A stretch of 64,000 nucleotides of DNA from Aliihoeflea aestuarii. Its GTDB lineage: Bacteria > Pseudomonadota > Alphaproteobacteria > Rhizobiales > Rhizobiaceae. Location of the stretch: assembly GCF_024105665.1 (NCBI RefSeq), contig NZ_JAAAMK010000002.1, positions 248,001-312,000 of the forward strand. The letters are read 5' to 3'. A program made the translations under genes and the position numbers. The notes beneath the pieces were generated by a model. The model saw nothing but the letters and a program-made list of their open reading frames with translations, searched no databases and was not told the DNA's origin. This document shows, one piece after another, positions 33,647 to 42,978 of the stretch (position 1 is its first letter; every line of letters starts with the position of its first letter).

Positions 33647-34864
33647 TCATGCGGCATGCCTCTTGCCAAGGTTGCTTCGGCGTTTCGCATCGACCGACAG
33701 TGCCTTGACGAGATCGCCGAGGGCGTCGAGCGAATGAACCGCGCGAAACTCGTCGACATGGTCGAGCATGACCCGCACGCCGCGTGCGCGTGGCTCGAAA
33801 CCGTCGAAGCGAAGCAGCGGGTTGAGCCAGATCAGCCGGCGGCAGGACTTGTGCAGGCGCTCCATTTCCCGATCGAGCAAAGCCGTATCCTCGCGCTCCA
33901 GCCCGTCCGTGATGAGCAGAACGGTCGCGCCCTGCCCCAGAACACGGCGCGACCACAGCCGGTTGAAGCTATGCAGCGTTTCGCCGATCCGCGTGCCGCC
34001 CGACCAATCCTTCACGATCGCGGCGGCCTGTGCGAGCGCCTCGTCCGGATCGCGCTGGCGCATCTGCCGGGTCAGATTTGTCAGCCGCGTCCCGAAGACG
34101 AAGGTGTGAACGCGATTGCGCGTCTCGCTTAGCGCATGAAGAAAATGCAGGAAGACTCGGGAATATTGGCTCATCGAGCCGGAAATATCGGCGAGAATCA
34201 CGAGCGGCGGATGCACTTTGCGTACCGATTTGAAACGCGGCAGAACGAGGTCGCCGCCGGTGCGCAGCGCGTGGCGCATCATCGCGCGGGGATCGGTGCG
34301 GACGCCGCGCGGATCGGCCTTGAACCGGCGGGTGTCGATATGATCGGCCGGCAGGGACAGGCGCGAGATCGCCTTGCGCGCGTCGGTGAGTTCCGCCGCG
34401 CTCATCTGGGCGAAGTCCTTGGCGCGCAACACCTCGTTGCCGGACACCGAAAACCGCGAATCGAATTCGATCTCGGGAATTTCCTGCTTCGTCTGCCGCT
34501 CGTTGCTGCCGAACAACGCTTCCGCGACGCGGTTTTCAGCCGGCTTCGGCTTTGACCGCTCACGCATGTCCGGCGCGACGGGCGAGAACATCGCGATCAT
34601 CTTCTCGACCAGTTCGCGCGAGCGCCAGAACAGGCGAAACGCTTCGTCGAAGGTCGCATGGTCCTCGCGCCGGTTCACCAGAACCGCGTGCAAAGTCCAA
34701 TAAAATTCCTCGCGCGTGCCGATGCCTGCGGCGAGTACCGCCTCGATCGCATCCTTGACCGCCGCCGGGCCGACGCGCATGCCGGCGGCGCGCAGGGACC
34801 GGGCGAAATAGACGATGTTGTCGCCGATGCGCCCGTCAGGCTGGACTGCGACGGCGTCACTCAT
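33647..34864 (-). CDS. coxE: CoxE-like von Willebrand factor A domain protein
   Basis: VWA-containing protein of the CoxE family, 405 aa. CoxE works with the AAA+ protein CoxD to mature the metal centre of CO dehydrogenase and related Mo-enzymes in Oligotropha. A MIDAS motif DISGSMS is at about residue 225, with LITDGLERED further on. It follows the MoxR-type ATPase with no gap and precedes the XdhC pair by 28 bases. Confidence 0.88.
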   Translation of the reverse strand: MSDAVAVQPDGRIGDNIVYFARSLRAAGMRVGPAAVKDAIEAVLAAGIGTREEFYWTLHAVLVNRREDHATFDEAFRLFWRSRELVEKMIAMFSPVAPDMRERSKPKPAENRVAEALFGSNERQTKQEIPEIEFDSRFSVSGNEVLRAKDFAQMSAAELTDARKAISRLSLPADHIDTRRFKADPRGVRTDPRAMMRHALRTGGDLVLPRFKSVRKVHPPLVILADISGSMSQYSRVFLHFLHALSETRNRVHTFVFGTRLTNLTRQMRQRDPDEALAQAAAIVKDWSGGTRIGETLHSFNRLWSRRVLGQGATVLLITDGLEREDTALLDREMERLHKSCRRLIWLNPLLRFDGFEPRARGVRVMLDHVDEFRAVHSLDALGDLVKALSVDAKRRSNLGKRHAA

Positions 34865-35797
34865 CTATTCCGCCGCGGCGGCCAACTCCGCCTTGACCTC
34901 GGAAAGGATGCGCCGGCCCTCGCCGTCCGCGATGCGGGCGATGTCGTCCTGATATTTGAGGATGACGCCGATCGTGTCGGAAATCGTCTCCGGGTCGAGC
35001 GCAAGCTTGTCGAGTTCGGTCAGCGCGCTCGCCCAGTCGATCGTCTCGGCAACGCCCGGCACCTTGAACAAATCCATCTGGCGCAGACGCTGGATGAATG
35101 CCACCACTTCGGCCGACAGGCGCTCGTTGGCCTGCGGCACCTTGTTCGCGACGATTTCGAGTTCGCGCGCGGCGCTCGGATAATCCACCCAGTGATAAAG
35201 GCAGCGCCGCTTCAGCGCGTCGTGGATTTCGCGCGTCCGGTTCGTCGTGATGACGACGAGCGGCGGCTCTTTCGCCCTGATCGTGCCGAGTTCGGGCACC
35301 GTCACCTGAAAATCCGACAATATTTCAAGCAAAAACGCCTCGAACGCTTCATCCGTCCGGTCGAGTTCGTCGATCAGGAAGACGGGGGCCGCGCCTGCCT
35401 CTCCGCTCAGGGCGTCGAGCACCGGACGGCGGATCAGATATTTTTCCGAAAAGACGTTGCGCTCCATGGCGTCGCGCCGCACTTCGCCGGAAGCTTCCTC
35501 CATTCGGATTTCGATCATCTGCGCCGCGTAGTTCCATTCATAGACGGCGGAGGAGACGTCGAGACCCTCGTAGCATTGCAGCCGGATCAGCCGTCGGCCG
35601 AGCGCGGAGGCCAGCACCTTGGCGATTTCCGTCTTGCCGACACCCGCCTCGCCTTCGAGAAAGAGCGGCCGCCCCATCTTCAAGCTGAGAAACAGCACCG
35701 TAGCCAGCGCCCGGTCGCCGACATAGCCCGCACTCGCCAGCATTTCGAGCGTGGCGTCGATGGAGGAAGGCAAGGGTTGAGCGCTGGTTGTCGACAT
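34865..35797 (-). CDS. coxD: MoxR family AAA+ ATPase (CoxD-like)
   Basis: AAA+ chaperone-type ATPase of 310 aa. Walker A GEAGVGKTE is at about 48-56, Walker B VFLIDELDRTDEAFEAFLLE at about 148, and sensor region VVITTNRTREIHDALKRR at about 185. It is the first gene of the maturation run (coxD, coxE, XdhC-N, XdhC-C, MoCF/MocA). In Oligotropha CoxD helps build the Mo/Cu site of CO dehydrogenase; the target here is unknown, as no Mo-hydroxylase subunit is in the window. Confidence 0.88.
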   Translation of the reverse strand: MSTTSAQPLPSSIDATLEMLASAGYVGDRALATVLFLSLKMGRPLFLEGEAGVGKTEIAKVLASALGRRLIRLQCYEGLDVSSAVYEWNYAAQMIEIRMEEASGEVRRDAMERNVFSEKYLIRRPVLDALSGEAGAAPVFLIDELDRTDEAFEAFLLEILSDFQVTVPELGTIRAKEPPLVVITTNRTREIHDALKRRCLYHWVDYPSAARELEIVANKVPQANERLSAEVVAFIQRLRQMDLFKVPGVAETIDWASALTELDKLALDPETISDTIGVILKYQDDIARIADGEGRRILSEVKAELAAAAE

Positions 35798-35816
35798 GAT
35801 GCTTCCGGCAAGACCG

Positions 35817-36344
35817 TCAGGCTTCGAGGATATGGTAACGCCGATCCTGATAGATCAGGGGCTGGAGCCTATCGCCGATCCTGATACCTGTCACTTCACC
35901 GAAAAGTATGCGGTGCGTGGCGACATCCTTTGTTTCCACGATGCGGCAATCCAGCGAGGTCAGCGCGCCGGTCAAAACGGGGGCTCCTGTCGAAACCGTC
36001 TCCCATGTGCCGAGCGCGAAGCGTTCCTCCTGGCTGAGCTTCGTCAAACCGGAGAAGGCATCGGCCAACGGCTTGTGCTCGGCGGCAAGCGTGTTGAGCG
36101 CGAAGACACCGTTCTCGGCAAAGACGTCATTGTCCGGCTTCACGCGGCTGAGGCATACGAGAATCGTCGGCGGATGGTCCGACACCGAACAGCCGGCGAT
36201 AATCGTTACGCCGCGTCGACCCGACGGCCCGTCAGTCGTGACGACGTGCACCGCGCCGCCGAAGCGGCTCATCGCATCGCGATAAAGCTGTGAATCCACC
36301 TGTTGCTTGTCGAGCACGATCGTCCCTTCGCCATTTTGCCGCAT
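35817..36344 (-). CDS. Flavin reductase family protein
   Basis: FMN-binding split-barrel protein of the NAD(P)H:flavin oxidoreductase group (HpaC/RutF-like), 175 aa. It has YRDAMSRFGGAVHVVTTDG at the start and FALNTLAAEHKPLADAFSG in the middle. Such proteins supply reduced flavin to a monooxygenase, but none is adjacent. ATG 36344 (MRQNGEGT) is preferred over 36374 for family length. It ends 20 bases upstream of coxD, so it could share that transcript. Confidence 0.84.
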   Translation of the reverse strand: MRQNGEGTIVLDKQQVDSQLYRDAMSRFGGAVHVVTTDGPSGRRGVTIIAGCSVSDHPPTILVCLSRVKPDNDVFAENGVFALNTLAAEHKPLADAFSGLTKLSQEERFALGTWETVSTGAPVLTGALTSLDCRIVETKDVATHRILFGEVTGIRIGDRLQPLIYQDRRYHILEA

Positions 36345-36458
36345 ATAAGACACCACCCCTTGCCAACAAGGCATCGTACGCCTCCCGATTAGCCGGTTGC
36401 ACGCCTGCCCGCCACCCTTTACCTGTGAGCGCAGCCTTCACTCTTATCGATACGGTTC

Positions 36459-37505
36459 ATGCGGCACGGTCCGGCAAATATCGTTCTTCTTGCATTTCTC
36501 GTCGCAGCCGTGCCCGCCGCTGCGGAAGGACGGATCGGCCTGTCCGCACCGCTCGGCGACACTGCCCCCTTACTGACGGCGCAGATGGAGGCCGGAGCGC
36601 GCGCCGCATCCGATTTGCGCAGCGCCGAACTCGTCATCGAGGACGATGCCTGCACCGCCGAAGGTGGCGAGCGCGCAGCCCGCGCCTTCGTGGAGGCTGG
36701 GGTCGGTGCGGTCGTAGGCTATCTGTGCACTGTATCCATCGAAGCGGCCCTGCCGATCCTGACCGAAGCCGATATTCCCGTGATTGCGACCGGCATTCGG
36801 ACCGACAGCCTCACCGACCGGCGCGAGCGCACCGGTTGGCAGGTCTTCCGGCTTGGTCCGCGTGCGGATGGCGAACGCGAGGTTGCTGCCCGCTACGTCG
36901 TCGAAAACTGGCGTGAGACGCCTTTTGCGATCGTGGACGACGGCACGATCTATGGCCGCGACCTTGCCGAAGCGGTGCGCAACGCAGCGGAGCAATCCGC
37001 TCTGGCGCCGGTCTTCGTCGATACGTTCCGCCCGCAGCTCGACAACCAGATCGGTCTTGTCGCCCGCTTGCGCCGCTCGGGAGCAACCCACGTTTTCGTC
37101 GGCGGCGACCGCGAGGACATCGCCATCATGGCCCGCGATGCGGCGGGCCTGGACTACGAACTTGAAATCGCCGGCGGCGAAGCCCTGCGCGCGGCACCGG
37201 GTGAAACGCCGTTGACCGAAGGAATACGCATGATCGCGGCCACGCGATGGATCGACGATGTCGAGGGGCAGGCGAACGCGGCGGTGGAGAGGCGCGGCTA
37301 CTTCCAGCCGACCCATGCCGCCGTCGAAATTGCCCTGGACGCAATCGCTCGTCAGGCCGACGAACCCCTTGCGCAAACGATAGCTGCCGGCCGTTTCGAA
37401 ACGGTCATCGGCCCGGTTACCTTCGACGACAAGGGCGACATGCAAGGCGAACCCTACCGCGTCTATCGCTATGACGGCACCGATTTCGTCGCGACGGAGG
37501 ACTGA
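36459..37505 (+). CDS. Periplasmic substrate-binding protein, branched-chain amino acid type
   Basis: Type I periplasmic binding protein (Peripla_BP_6/LivJ-like), 348 aa. It has a signal peptide (about 1-22, ending PAAAE). The usual two-lobe pattern follows: GRIGLSAPLGDTAPLLTAQM, VGAVVGYLCTVSIEAALPIL, FAIVDDGTIYGRDLAEAV. No permease or ATPase gene is adjacent, so it is an orphan binding protein. It shares one base with the next gene (TGATG at 37503-37507). Confidence 0.84.
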   Translation: MRHGPANIVLLAFLVAAVPAAAEGRIGLSAPLGDTAPLLTAQMEAGARAASDLRSAELVIEDDACTAEGGERAARAFVEAGVGAVVGYLCTVSIEAALPILTEADIPVIATGIRTDSLTDRRERTGWQVFRLGPRADGEREVAARYVVENWRETPFAIVDDGTIYGRDLAEAVRNAAEQSALAPVFVDTFRPQLDNQIGLVARLRRSGATHVFVGGDREDIAIMARDAAGLDYELEIAGGEALRAAPGETPLTEGIRMIAATRWIDDVEGQANAAVERRGYFQPTHAAVEIALDAIARQADEPLAQTIAAGRFETVIGPVTFDDKGDMQGEPYRVYRYDGTDFVATED

Positions 37506-38515
37506 TGTTCAAAACCGGCCCGCGCAATCTCATCACGGATGTCGCCGGGCTCAAAGTCGGCAATTTCCACGATGCCGCGCTCAAATCGGGCGTGACCGTC
37601 GTTCTGTCGGACGAACCGGCTGTCGCCAGTTTCAAGGTTCTGGGCGGCGCACCCGGCACGCGCGAGACCGATCTTCTGGAGCCGCACAACTCCGTCCAGG
37701 CGGTGAACGGCCTCGTTCTGTCGGGTGGTTCCGCCTTCGGGCTCGATGCCGCTTCGGGCGTGCAGGCGGCATTGCGCGAACGCGGCATCGGCTTTGTCGT
37801 GCGAGACGCGATCGTGCCGATCGTGCCCTCTGCGATCCTGTTCGATCTGATCAATGGCGGCAACAAGGACTGGGGACGCTATCCGCCCTATCGCGAGATG
37901 GGCTACGAGGCGGTCCAAGATGCCGCGCGCGACTTCCAGATCGGCAGCGCCGGCGCGGGCTTCGGTGCGCTGACGGCGGGGCTCAAGGGCGGTCTCGGCT
38001 CCGCCTCCACCCTGCTGCCCGGCGGGGTGACGCTCGGGGCGCTGGTCGCGGTCAATCCGCTGGGCGCGACGACGATCGGCACGTCACGCCACTTCTGGGC
38101 AGCGCCCTTCGAGATCGGCGACGAGTTCGGCGGGCTGGGCATGCCCGCGCTGATGCCGGCCGATGCGCAATCCGTCCGCCTCAAATTCCGCGACGGCCCG
38201 GCAGAGGCCAACACCACGATCGCGGTCATCGCGACCGACGCCGTCCTGAGCAAGGCGGCCGCCAAGCGTCTGGCCGTCTCTGCCCATGACGGGTTTACCC
38301 GTGCGATCTGGCCTGCCCACACGCCGCATGACGGCGATCTCGTGTTCGCCATGGCGACGGGGACGGCCGGCCGCACGCTCGATCCGTCGGAAGAACTCGA
38401 CTTCCATGCCGCCGCTGCGGCGACCATGGCGCGCGCAATCGCGCGGGGTGTTTATGCGACGACCGCGTTCGAAGGTGACCTCATGCCCGCCTGGTCGACG
38501 CGCTTTGAGCATTGA
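37505..38515 (+). CDS. P1 family (DmpA-like) peptidase
   Basis: Member of the S58/DmpA peptidase family, 336 aa, probably self-processing into two chains. The opening NLITDVAGLKVGNFHD, the GLVLSGGSAFGLDAASGVQ segment and the NTTIAVIATDAVLSKAAAKR processing region are characteristic. Family members are aminopeptidases or amidases acting on small or D-amino acid substrates. Its start overlaps the binding-protein stop, so the two genes are likely coupled, which suggests peptide or amide uptake and use. Confidence 0.86.
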   Translation: MFKTGPRNLITDVAGLKVGNFHDAALKSGVTVVLSDEPAVASFKVLGGAPGTRETDLLEPHNSVQAVNGLVLSGGSAFGLDAASGVQAALRERGIGFVVRDAIVPIVPSAILFDLINGGNKDWGRYPPYREMGYEAVQDAARDFQIGSAGAGFGALTAGLKGGLGSASTLLPGGVTLGALVAVNPLGATTIGTSRHFWAAPFEIGDEFGGLGMPALMPADAQSVRLKFRDGPAEANTTIAVIATDAVLSKAAAKRLAVSAHDGFTRAIWPAHTPHDGDLVFAMATGTAGRTLDPSEELDFHAAAAATMARAIARGVYATTAFEGDLMPAWSTRFEH

Positions 38516-38574
38516 GCCTTTTCGGCTCGTCTGTTAGGGACCGCGCATTATTCCCGAACGTTAGGACGTCACGC

Positions 38575-39876
38575 ATGATCCCGCGCTATTCGCGGCCTGA
38601 AATGGTCGCCATCTGGTCTCCCGAAACCAAGTTCCGCATCTGGTTCGAGATCGAGGCGCATGCGTGCGACGCGCTGGCGCAAATCGGTGTTATCCCTCAG
38701 GACGCGGCCCGCACCATCTGGGAAAAGGGTGGCGCGGCGAAATTCGACGTCGAGCGCATCGATGAGATCGAGCGCGAGACCAAGCACGATGTCATCGCCT
38801 TCCTGACCCATCTGGCCGAGTTCGTCGGGCCGGATTCGCGCTTCATCCATCAGGGCATGACTTCGTCGGACGTGCTCGACACGACCTTGAACATCCAGCT
38901 CGTACGCGCCGCTGACCTGCTCCTGGCAGATATGGACCGCGTGCTCGTCGCCTTGAAGAAGCGCGCCCTCGAGCACAAGGACGATGTCCGCATCGGTCGC
39001 AGCCACGGCATCCATGCCGAGCCGACGACGATGGGGCTCACCTTCGCGCGCTTCTATGCCGAGATGGCGCGCGGCCGCGATCGCCTTGTCGCCGCGCGGG
39101 CGGAGATTGCGACCGGCGCGATTTCCGGTGCGGTCGGCACTTTCGCCAATATCGATCCCTTCGTCGAAGAGCATGTCTGCGCAAAGCTGGGCCTGACGCC
39201 CGAGCCCATCTCGACGCAAATTATCCCGCGCGACCGCCATGCGATGTTCTTCGCCACGCTCGGCGTCATCGCCTCGTCGATCGAGAATGTCGCGACGGAA
39301 ATCCGGCACATGCAGCGCACCGAGGTTCTGGAAGCGGAGGAATTCTTCGCGCCCGGCCAGAAGGGGTCGTCCGCGATGCCGCACAAGCGCAATCCCGTTT
39401 TGACGGAAAATCTCACCGGCCTTGCCCGCCTCGTGCGCATGTCGGTCGTCCCGGCCCTTGAGAATGTCGCCCTGTGGCACGAGCGCGATATCAGTCATTC
39501 GAGCGTCGAACGCGGCATCGCGCCAGACACCACGATCACGCTCGACTTCGCGCTGAATCGTCTAACCGGCGTTGTCGAGAAGCTGGTCGTCTATCCCGAC
39601 AACATGCTGAAGAACATGAACAAGTTCCGTGGTCTCGTGATGAGCCAGCGGGTGCTTTTGGCTTTGACGCAGGCAGGGGTTTCCCGCGAGGACGCCTATC
39701 GCCTCGTCCAGCGCAACGCCATGAAGGTGTGGGAACAGGGGGCGGATTTTCTCGAGGAACTGCTCAAGGATTCCGAGGTGCGTGCCGCCCTGCCCGAGGA
39801 TGAAATCCGCGAGAAATTCGACCTCGGCTACCACACCAAGCATGTCGACACGATTTTCAAGCGCGTTTTCGGGTGA
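38575..39876 (+). CDS. purB: Adenylosuccinate lyase
   Basis: PurB removes fumarate from SAICAR and from adenylosuccinate, two steps of purine synthesis. The 433-aa protein has catalytic regions around TSSDVLDTTLNIQL (about 96), the SHGIHAEP loop (about 142), and the superfamily signature GSSAMPHKRNPV (about 264). ATG 38575 (MIPRYSRPE) is the family start; an earlier frame start at 38512 is not supported. A strong terminator follows 125 bases after the stop. It is separated from purC by four genes. Confidence 0.96.
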   Translation: MIPRYSRPEMVAIWSPETKFRIWFEIEAHACDALAQIGVIPQDAARTIWEKGGAAKFDVERIDEIERETKHDVIAFLTHLAEFVGPDSRFIHQGMTSSDVLDTTLNIQLVRAADLLLADMDRVLVALKKRALEHKDDVRIGRSHGIHAEPTTMGLTFARFYAEMARGRDRLVAARAEIATGAISGAVGTFANIDPFVEEHVCAKLGLTPEPISTQIIPRDRHAMFFATLGVIASSIENVATEIRHMQRTEVLEAEEFFAPGQKGSSAMPHKRNPVLTENLTGLARLVRMSVVPALENVALWHERDISHSSVERGIAPDTTITLDFALNRLTGVVEKLVVYPDNMLKNMNKFRGLVMSQRVLLALTQAGVSREDAYRLVQRNAMKVWEQGADFLEELLKDSEVRAALPEDEIREKFDLGYHTKHVDTIFKRVFG

Positions 39877-40001
39877 CGCTCACATCCTTGTGAATTCGCC
39901 AAACTGCCGATCTGTGGGAACCTTTGCGGTGACGGTGCATTTTTTGATGCACAGCCGCACGGCTCCCCTCACCGGCGCGGCAGATTGAGAAGACCTCCAG
40001 T

Positions 40002-40042
40002 AAGAAGTCCGCGTTTCCCCTGACGCGGACTTCTTCTTTTTT
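40002..40042 (+). terminator. Terminator downstream of purB
   Basis: A 13-bp perfect stem (40002-40014 with 40023-40035) is followed by CTTTTTT. The 125 bases between the purB stop and the stem hold nothing else I can identify. Confidence 0.9.
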
Positions 40043-40047
40043 GGATA

Positions 40048-40851
40048 TCAGACAGCCGACACGCGAATTTCCGTGCCCCACGGATCGTGCTTTGTCGAAG
40101 AGGCGTGATCGCTGGAAGCGAGTTCGACGAAGGACAGACCGGCCCGGTCCGCATCTCGAGACCCGGCACCTGCACTTTGCCAGGTGTTAGCGCCGATGTG
40201 ATGGTGGTATCCGCCCGATGCGAGGAACACCGCCTGCGTGCCGTATTTCGCCATCGTGGCGAAACCGAACTCCGAATGCCACCAATCCTCCGCCACGCTC
40301 GGATCGCCGACCCGCAAATGTACGTGGCCGATCACGGTTCCGTCCGGTGCACTCGTCCAAGAAGGCGTATCGCCATCGAGTTCGCCCAGAAGGTTGTCGA
40401 CGTCGAGGCGGTTCGTCGCCATGGCGATATCGCCGCCATCGCGCACCCAATCCTCCTTCGGACGGTCTGCATAGATTTCGATGCCGTTGCCTTCGGGGTC
40501 GCTCAGATAGAGCGCTTCGCTGACCAGATGGTCGGATGCGCCACTCACCGGAATGCGATTTTCGCTGGCGCGCCGCACCCAGCGCGCCAGATCCCGCCGT
40601 GAGGGCAGGAGGAACGCCGTATGGAACAGGCCCGCGCTGCGCGGATCATCCGGCTTGGATGAGGGAACACTCTCGATCTCGATCAATTCGCGCCCCGTAG
40701 CGCCCAGCACGATCGCACCGTCACGGCGGCTCTGTTCGTCGAGCCCCAGCAGATTTCGATAGAAGGCCGCCAATGCCTCTCCATCGCGGGCTTTCAGTCC
40801 GACTTTTGCGATGTGGGTCGGCGTTGTCACCGAAAATGGCAGTACGGTCAT
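40048..40851 (-). CDS. Two-domain VOC protein (catechol 2,3-dioxygenase-like)
   Basis: The 267-aa protein has two VOC modules, as in CatE-type extradiol dioxygenases. The first (about 10-120) has HIAKVGLKARDGEALAAFYR and SDPEGNGIEIYAD. The second (about 150-265) has HVHLRVGDPSVAEDWWH and DPWGTEIRV. Candidate metal ligands (His, His, Glu) are present. Substrate is unknown. The start at 40851 is fixed by AAGGAG six bases upstream; the upstream ATGs at 40872 and 40920 lack this. Confidence 0.83.
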   Translation of the reverse strand: MTVLPFSVTTPTHIAKVGLKARDGEALAAFYRNLLGLDEQSRRDGAIVLGATGRELIEIESVPSSKPDDPRSAGLFHTAFLLPSRRDLARWVRRASENRIPVSGASDHLVSEALYLSDPEGNGIEIYADRPKEDWVRDGGDIAMATNRLDVDNLLGELDGDTPSWTSAPDGTVIGHVHLRVGDPSVAEDWWHSEFGFATMAKYGTQAVFLASGGYHHHIGANTWQSAGAGSRDADRAGLSFVELASSDHASSTKHDPWGTEIRVSAV

Positions 40852-41003
40852 GACGATCTCCTTTACGGGCATGCAGCGTTCTCCATCAAAATCGTCAGCC
40901 GCATTGTTCAGCGCAATCACAATTACAAAGACAGCGCGTTCAGCATTGAGAAACGATCTGCATGTGGTTGCGAAACCGCTGTATGCTGGCTACATGCCGC
41001 GCC

Positions 41004-41558
41004 ATGAAAGCAAAAGACGCCGATATCCTGATCATACCCGGTTACATGAATTCGGGCGCTCACCATTGGCAGACGCGATGGGAAGCAAAGCTTTCCACGG
41101 CGCGCCGTGTCGAGCAGGCCGAATGGTCGAAACCGGTCTTCGAGGACTGGACCAAACGCTTGGTCGCGGAAGTGGCACGCGCCGAAAAGCCGGTCGTTCT
41201 GGTTGCGCACTCTCTCGGCGTCGCGACCGCGGTCCAGGCCGTCCCGGAGTTTGGCGGCAAAATAGCGGGCGCATTCTTCGTCGCTCCGCCCGACATCGCC
41301 AATCCGGATGTTCGTCCGCGCCATTTGATGACGTTCGGGCCCTATCGTCGCGATCCCTTGCCCTTCCCCTCGATCACCGTGGCAAGCCGTAACGACCCGT
41401 TCTGCAGCTTCGACGTCGCCGAAGACATTGCCGCCGCATGGGGGTCGCTCTTCATCGACGCGGGGGAAGCCGGTCATATCAATGCCGAATCCGGCCATGG
41501 CCCATGGCCGGAGGGCACCCTCACCTTCGCGAAATTCGTCTCTACGCTCGAGCCTTAG
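41004..41558 (+). CDS. RBBP9/YdeN family alpha/beta hydrolase
   Basis: Small serine hydrolase of 184 aa. It has the family opening ILIIPGYMNSGAHHWQTRWE. The Ser nucleophile is in VAHSLG (about 74-79), Asp in SRNDPFCSF and His in GEAGHINAESG. Physiological substrate is unknown. ATG 41004 is the family start. A palindromic repeat begins at its stop codon. Confidence 0.86.
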   Translation: MKAKDADILIIPGYMNSGAHHWQTRWEAKLSTARRVEQAEWSKPVFEDWTKRLVAEVARAEKPVVLVAHSLGVATAVQAVPEFGGKIAGAFFVAPPDIANPDVRPRHLMTFGPYRRDPLPFPSITVASRNDPFCSFDVAEDIAAAWGSLFIDAGEAGHINAESGHGPWPEGTLTFAKFVSTLEP

Positions 41559-41606
41559 ACCATGATGCCGAAAAGTGGGACCCGGTTTTCGGGCGACATC
41601 ATGGTC
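41558..41606. repeat. Palindromic intergenic repeat, second copy
   Basis: Outer arms GACCATGATG/CATCATGGTC (10 bp) and inner arms CCGAAAA/TTTTCGG surround GTGGGACCCGG. The central part is shared with the unit at 28828-28876 (CCGAAA(A)GTGGGNMCCGGTTTTCGG pattern). It lies between the stops of the RBBP9 and HpcH genes and could fold as a hairpin in either transcript. Confidence 0.75.
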
Positions 41607-41655
41607 CAACTCTTTGCCGCATGTCTGCGACGCCAAGCGATTCCACTTGGCTGCA

Positions 41656-42417
41656 TCATGCTTGAGCGGCGTCGAGCAGCGACTGCGCGCCGAGCGTCAT
41701 GTAGCGCGCCTCCGTTCCCAGAGCGATAAACCGATAGCCAAGGCCGCGAAACCGTGTGGTAAGCGCCGGATCGACAACATAGATCGCGGCCAGCTTTCCG
41801 GCGGCCGCTGCACGCGACGCGATGTGGCCTATCGCGTCCATCATGTCCGGCAAAGACGGATTGACCGTCGCCCCGTCCGTCCAGGCAATCGAGAAATCGG
41901 CTGGGCCTACGAAGACGCCGTCGATGCCCGGCACAGCCAGGATGCCGTCGAGCGCATCGAGCGCCTCACGCGTCTCGATCATCGCGAAGGCGAGCGTGGC
42001 GTCGTTCTCGCCCTTGAGCCAGGCGGATGTATCCGATACGTGCCGGCGTGACATCGCGAAAGTCGGCCCCCAGGATCGCGACCCGACCGGCGGGTATTTC
42101 ATGGCAGCGGCGAAGGCCTGCGCATCCGCCACCGAATTCACCATCGGCGCGATGACGGCCTCCGCTCCGAAATCGAGCGCGCGGCTCGCCATGTCGACCC
42201 GGCCAACCGGTATGCGCACGACGGCATGCTTGCCGGCAGCCACGACAGGCGCGAGGCCGCGCAGGATGCTGTCTTCGTGATGACCACCATGCTGCATATC
42301 GAGCGTGATCGCCTCGAACGCCGTCATGCAAAGCATTTCCACCGTGATGGAATCGGGAATGGCCGACCAGGCGGTGAAGATGGTTTCGTCGGCCCTGAGC
42401 CGCGCCGCGAGCGTCAT
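41656..42417 (-). CDS. HpcH/HpaI family aldolase
   Basis: Class II aldolase of the HpcH/HpaI family, 253 aa. Family members cleave 2-keto-3-deoxy acids or related compounds using a divalent metal. Visible are ITLDMQHGGH (His base region, about 37), MIETREALDALDGI (metal Glu, about 148) and GIDGVFVGPADFS (metal Asp, about 170). The exact substrate cannot be told. Its start overlaps the DUF1476 stop by 4 bases (ATGA). Confidence 0.87.
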   Translation of the reverse strand: MTLAARLRADETIFTAWSAIPDSITVEMLCMTAFEAITLDMQHGGHHEDSILRGLAPVVAAGKHAVVRIPVGRVDMASRALDFGAEAVIAPMVNSVADAQAFAAAMKYPPVGSRSWGPTFAMSRRHVSDTSAWLKGENDATLAFAMIETREALDALDGILAVPGIDGVFVGPADFSIAWTDGATVNPSLPDMMDAIGHIASRAAAAGKLAAIYVVDPALTTRFRGLGYRFIALGTEARYMTLGAQSLLDAAQA

Positions 42418-42731
42418 GACGCCTCGATCTGTGCGACGGCCGTGGCGAGCAGTTCTTCCATGGTCCGGCGAATCTGGTGGTCGGACTGGGCGACACCGCC
42501 CGCGTCGAAGTCCTTGCGGATCTTGCGGAAGACATCATGGTCGCCCGCTTCCTCGAAATCGGAAGCGACCACCTCGCGCGCATAGGCATCGGCGTCATCG
42601 CCATTCTTGCCCAGTTTTTCGGCTGCCCATAGCCCAAGCAGCTTGTTACGGCGCGCCATGGCGCGGAACCTCAATTCCTCGTCATGGGCGAACTTGCGCT
42701 CGAAACCTTCTTCGCGATCCTTGAAGCTCAT
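42414..42731 (-). CDS. DUF1476 protein, F1-ATPase zeta subunit-like inhibitor
   Basis: DUF1476 proteins include the zeta subunit that inhibits ATP hydrolysis by the alphaproteobacterial F1-ATPase (shown in Paracoccus). The 105-aa protein matches along its length: FKDREEGFERKFAHDEELRF at the N-terminus, the inhibitory region in Paracoccus, and RKLIRKDF-like RKIRKDFDAGG later. Whether this one inhibits or has diverged is not known. ATG 42731 or 42734 is the start. It is upstream of, and overlaps, the HpcH gene; purC is divergent. Confidence 0.9.
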   Translation of the reverse strand: MSFKDREEGFERKFAHDEELRFRAMARRNKLLGLWAAEKLGKNGDDADAYAREVVASDFEEAGDHDVFRKIRKDFDAGGVAQSDHQIRRTMEELLATAVAQIEAS

Positions 42732-42978
42732 CAATAAAACCTCGTTTTCCTGTCGTCATGCGACCAGACCAGACGGCCGCGATCCGGTCAATATGGGTGC
42801 AAGCATCCGGAGGCGGAAGTGAAAATAGCGGTTCGGCCCTTGTGGGCAGGCCTTTTTCGTGATTGAGCGCGGATAGCTATTGCGCTAGAGAGCGGGCAAA
42901 GTTCAGTGACCGTCCGCATTCCAGCGGATGAAAGGCTGCCGGGCCCTTTCGCTCCGGCCACCGAGACCAGAGACCGCC

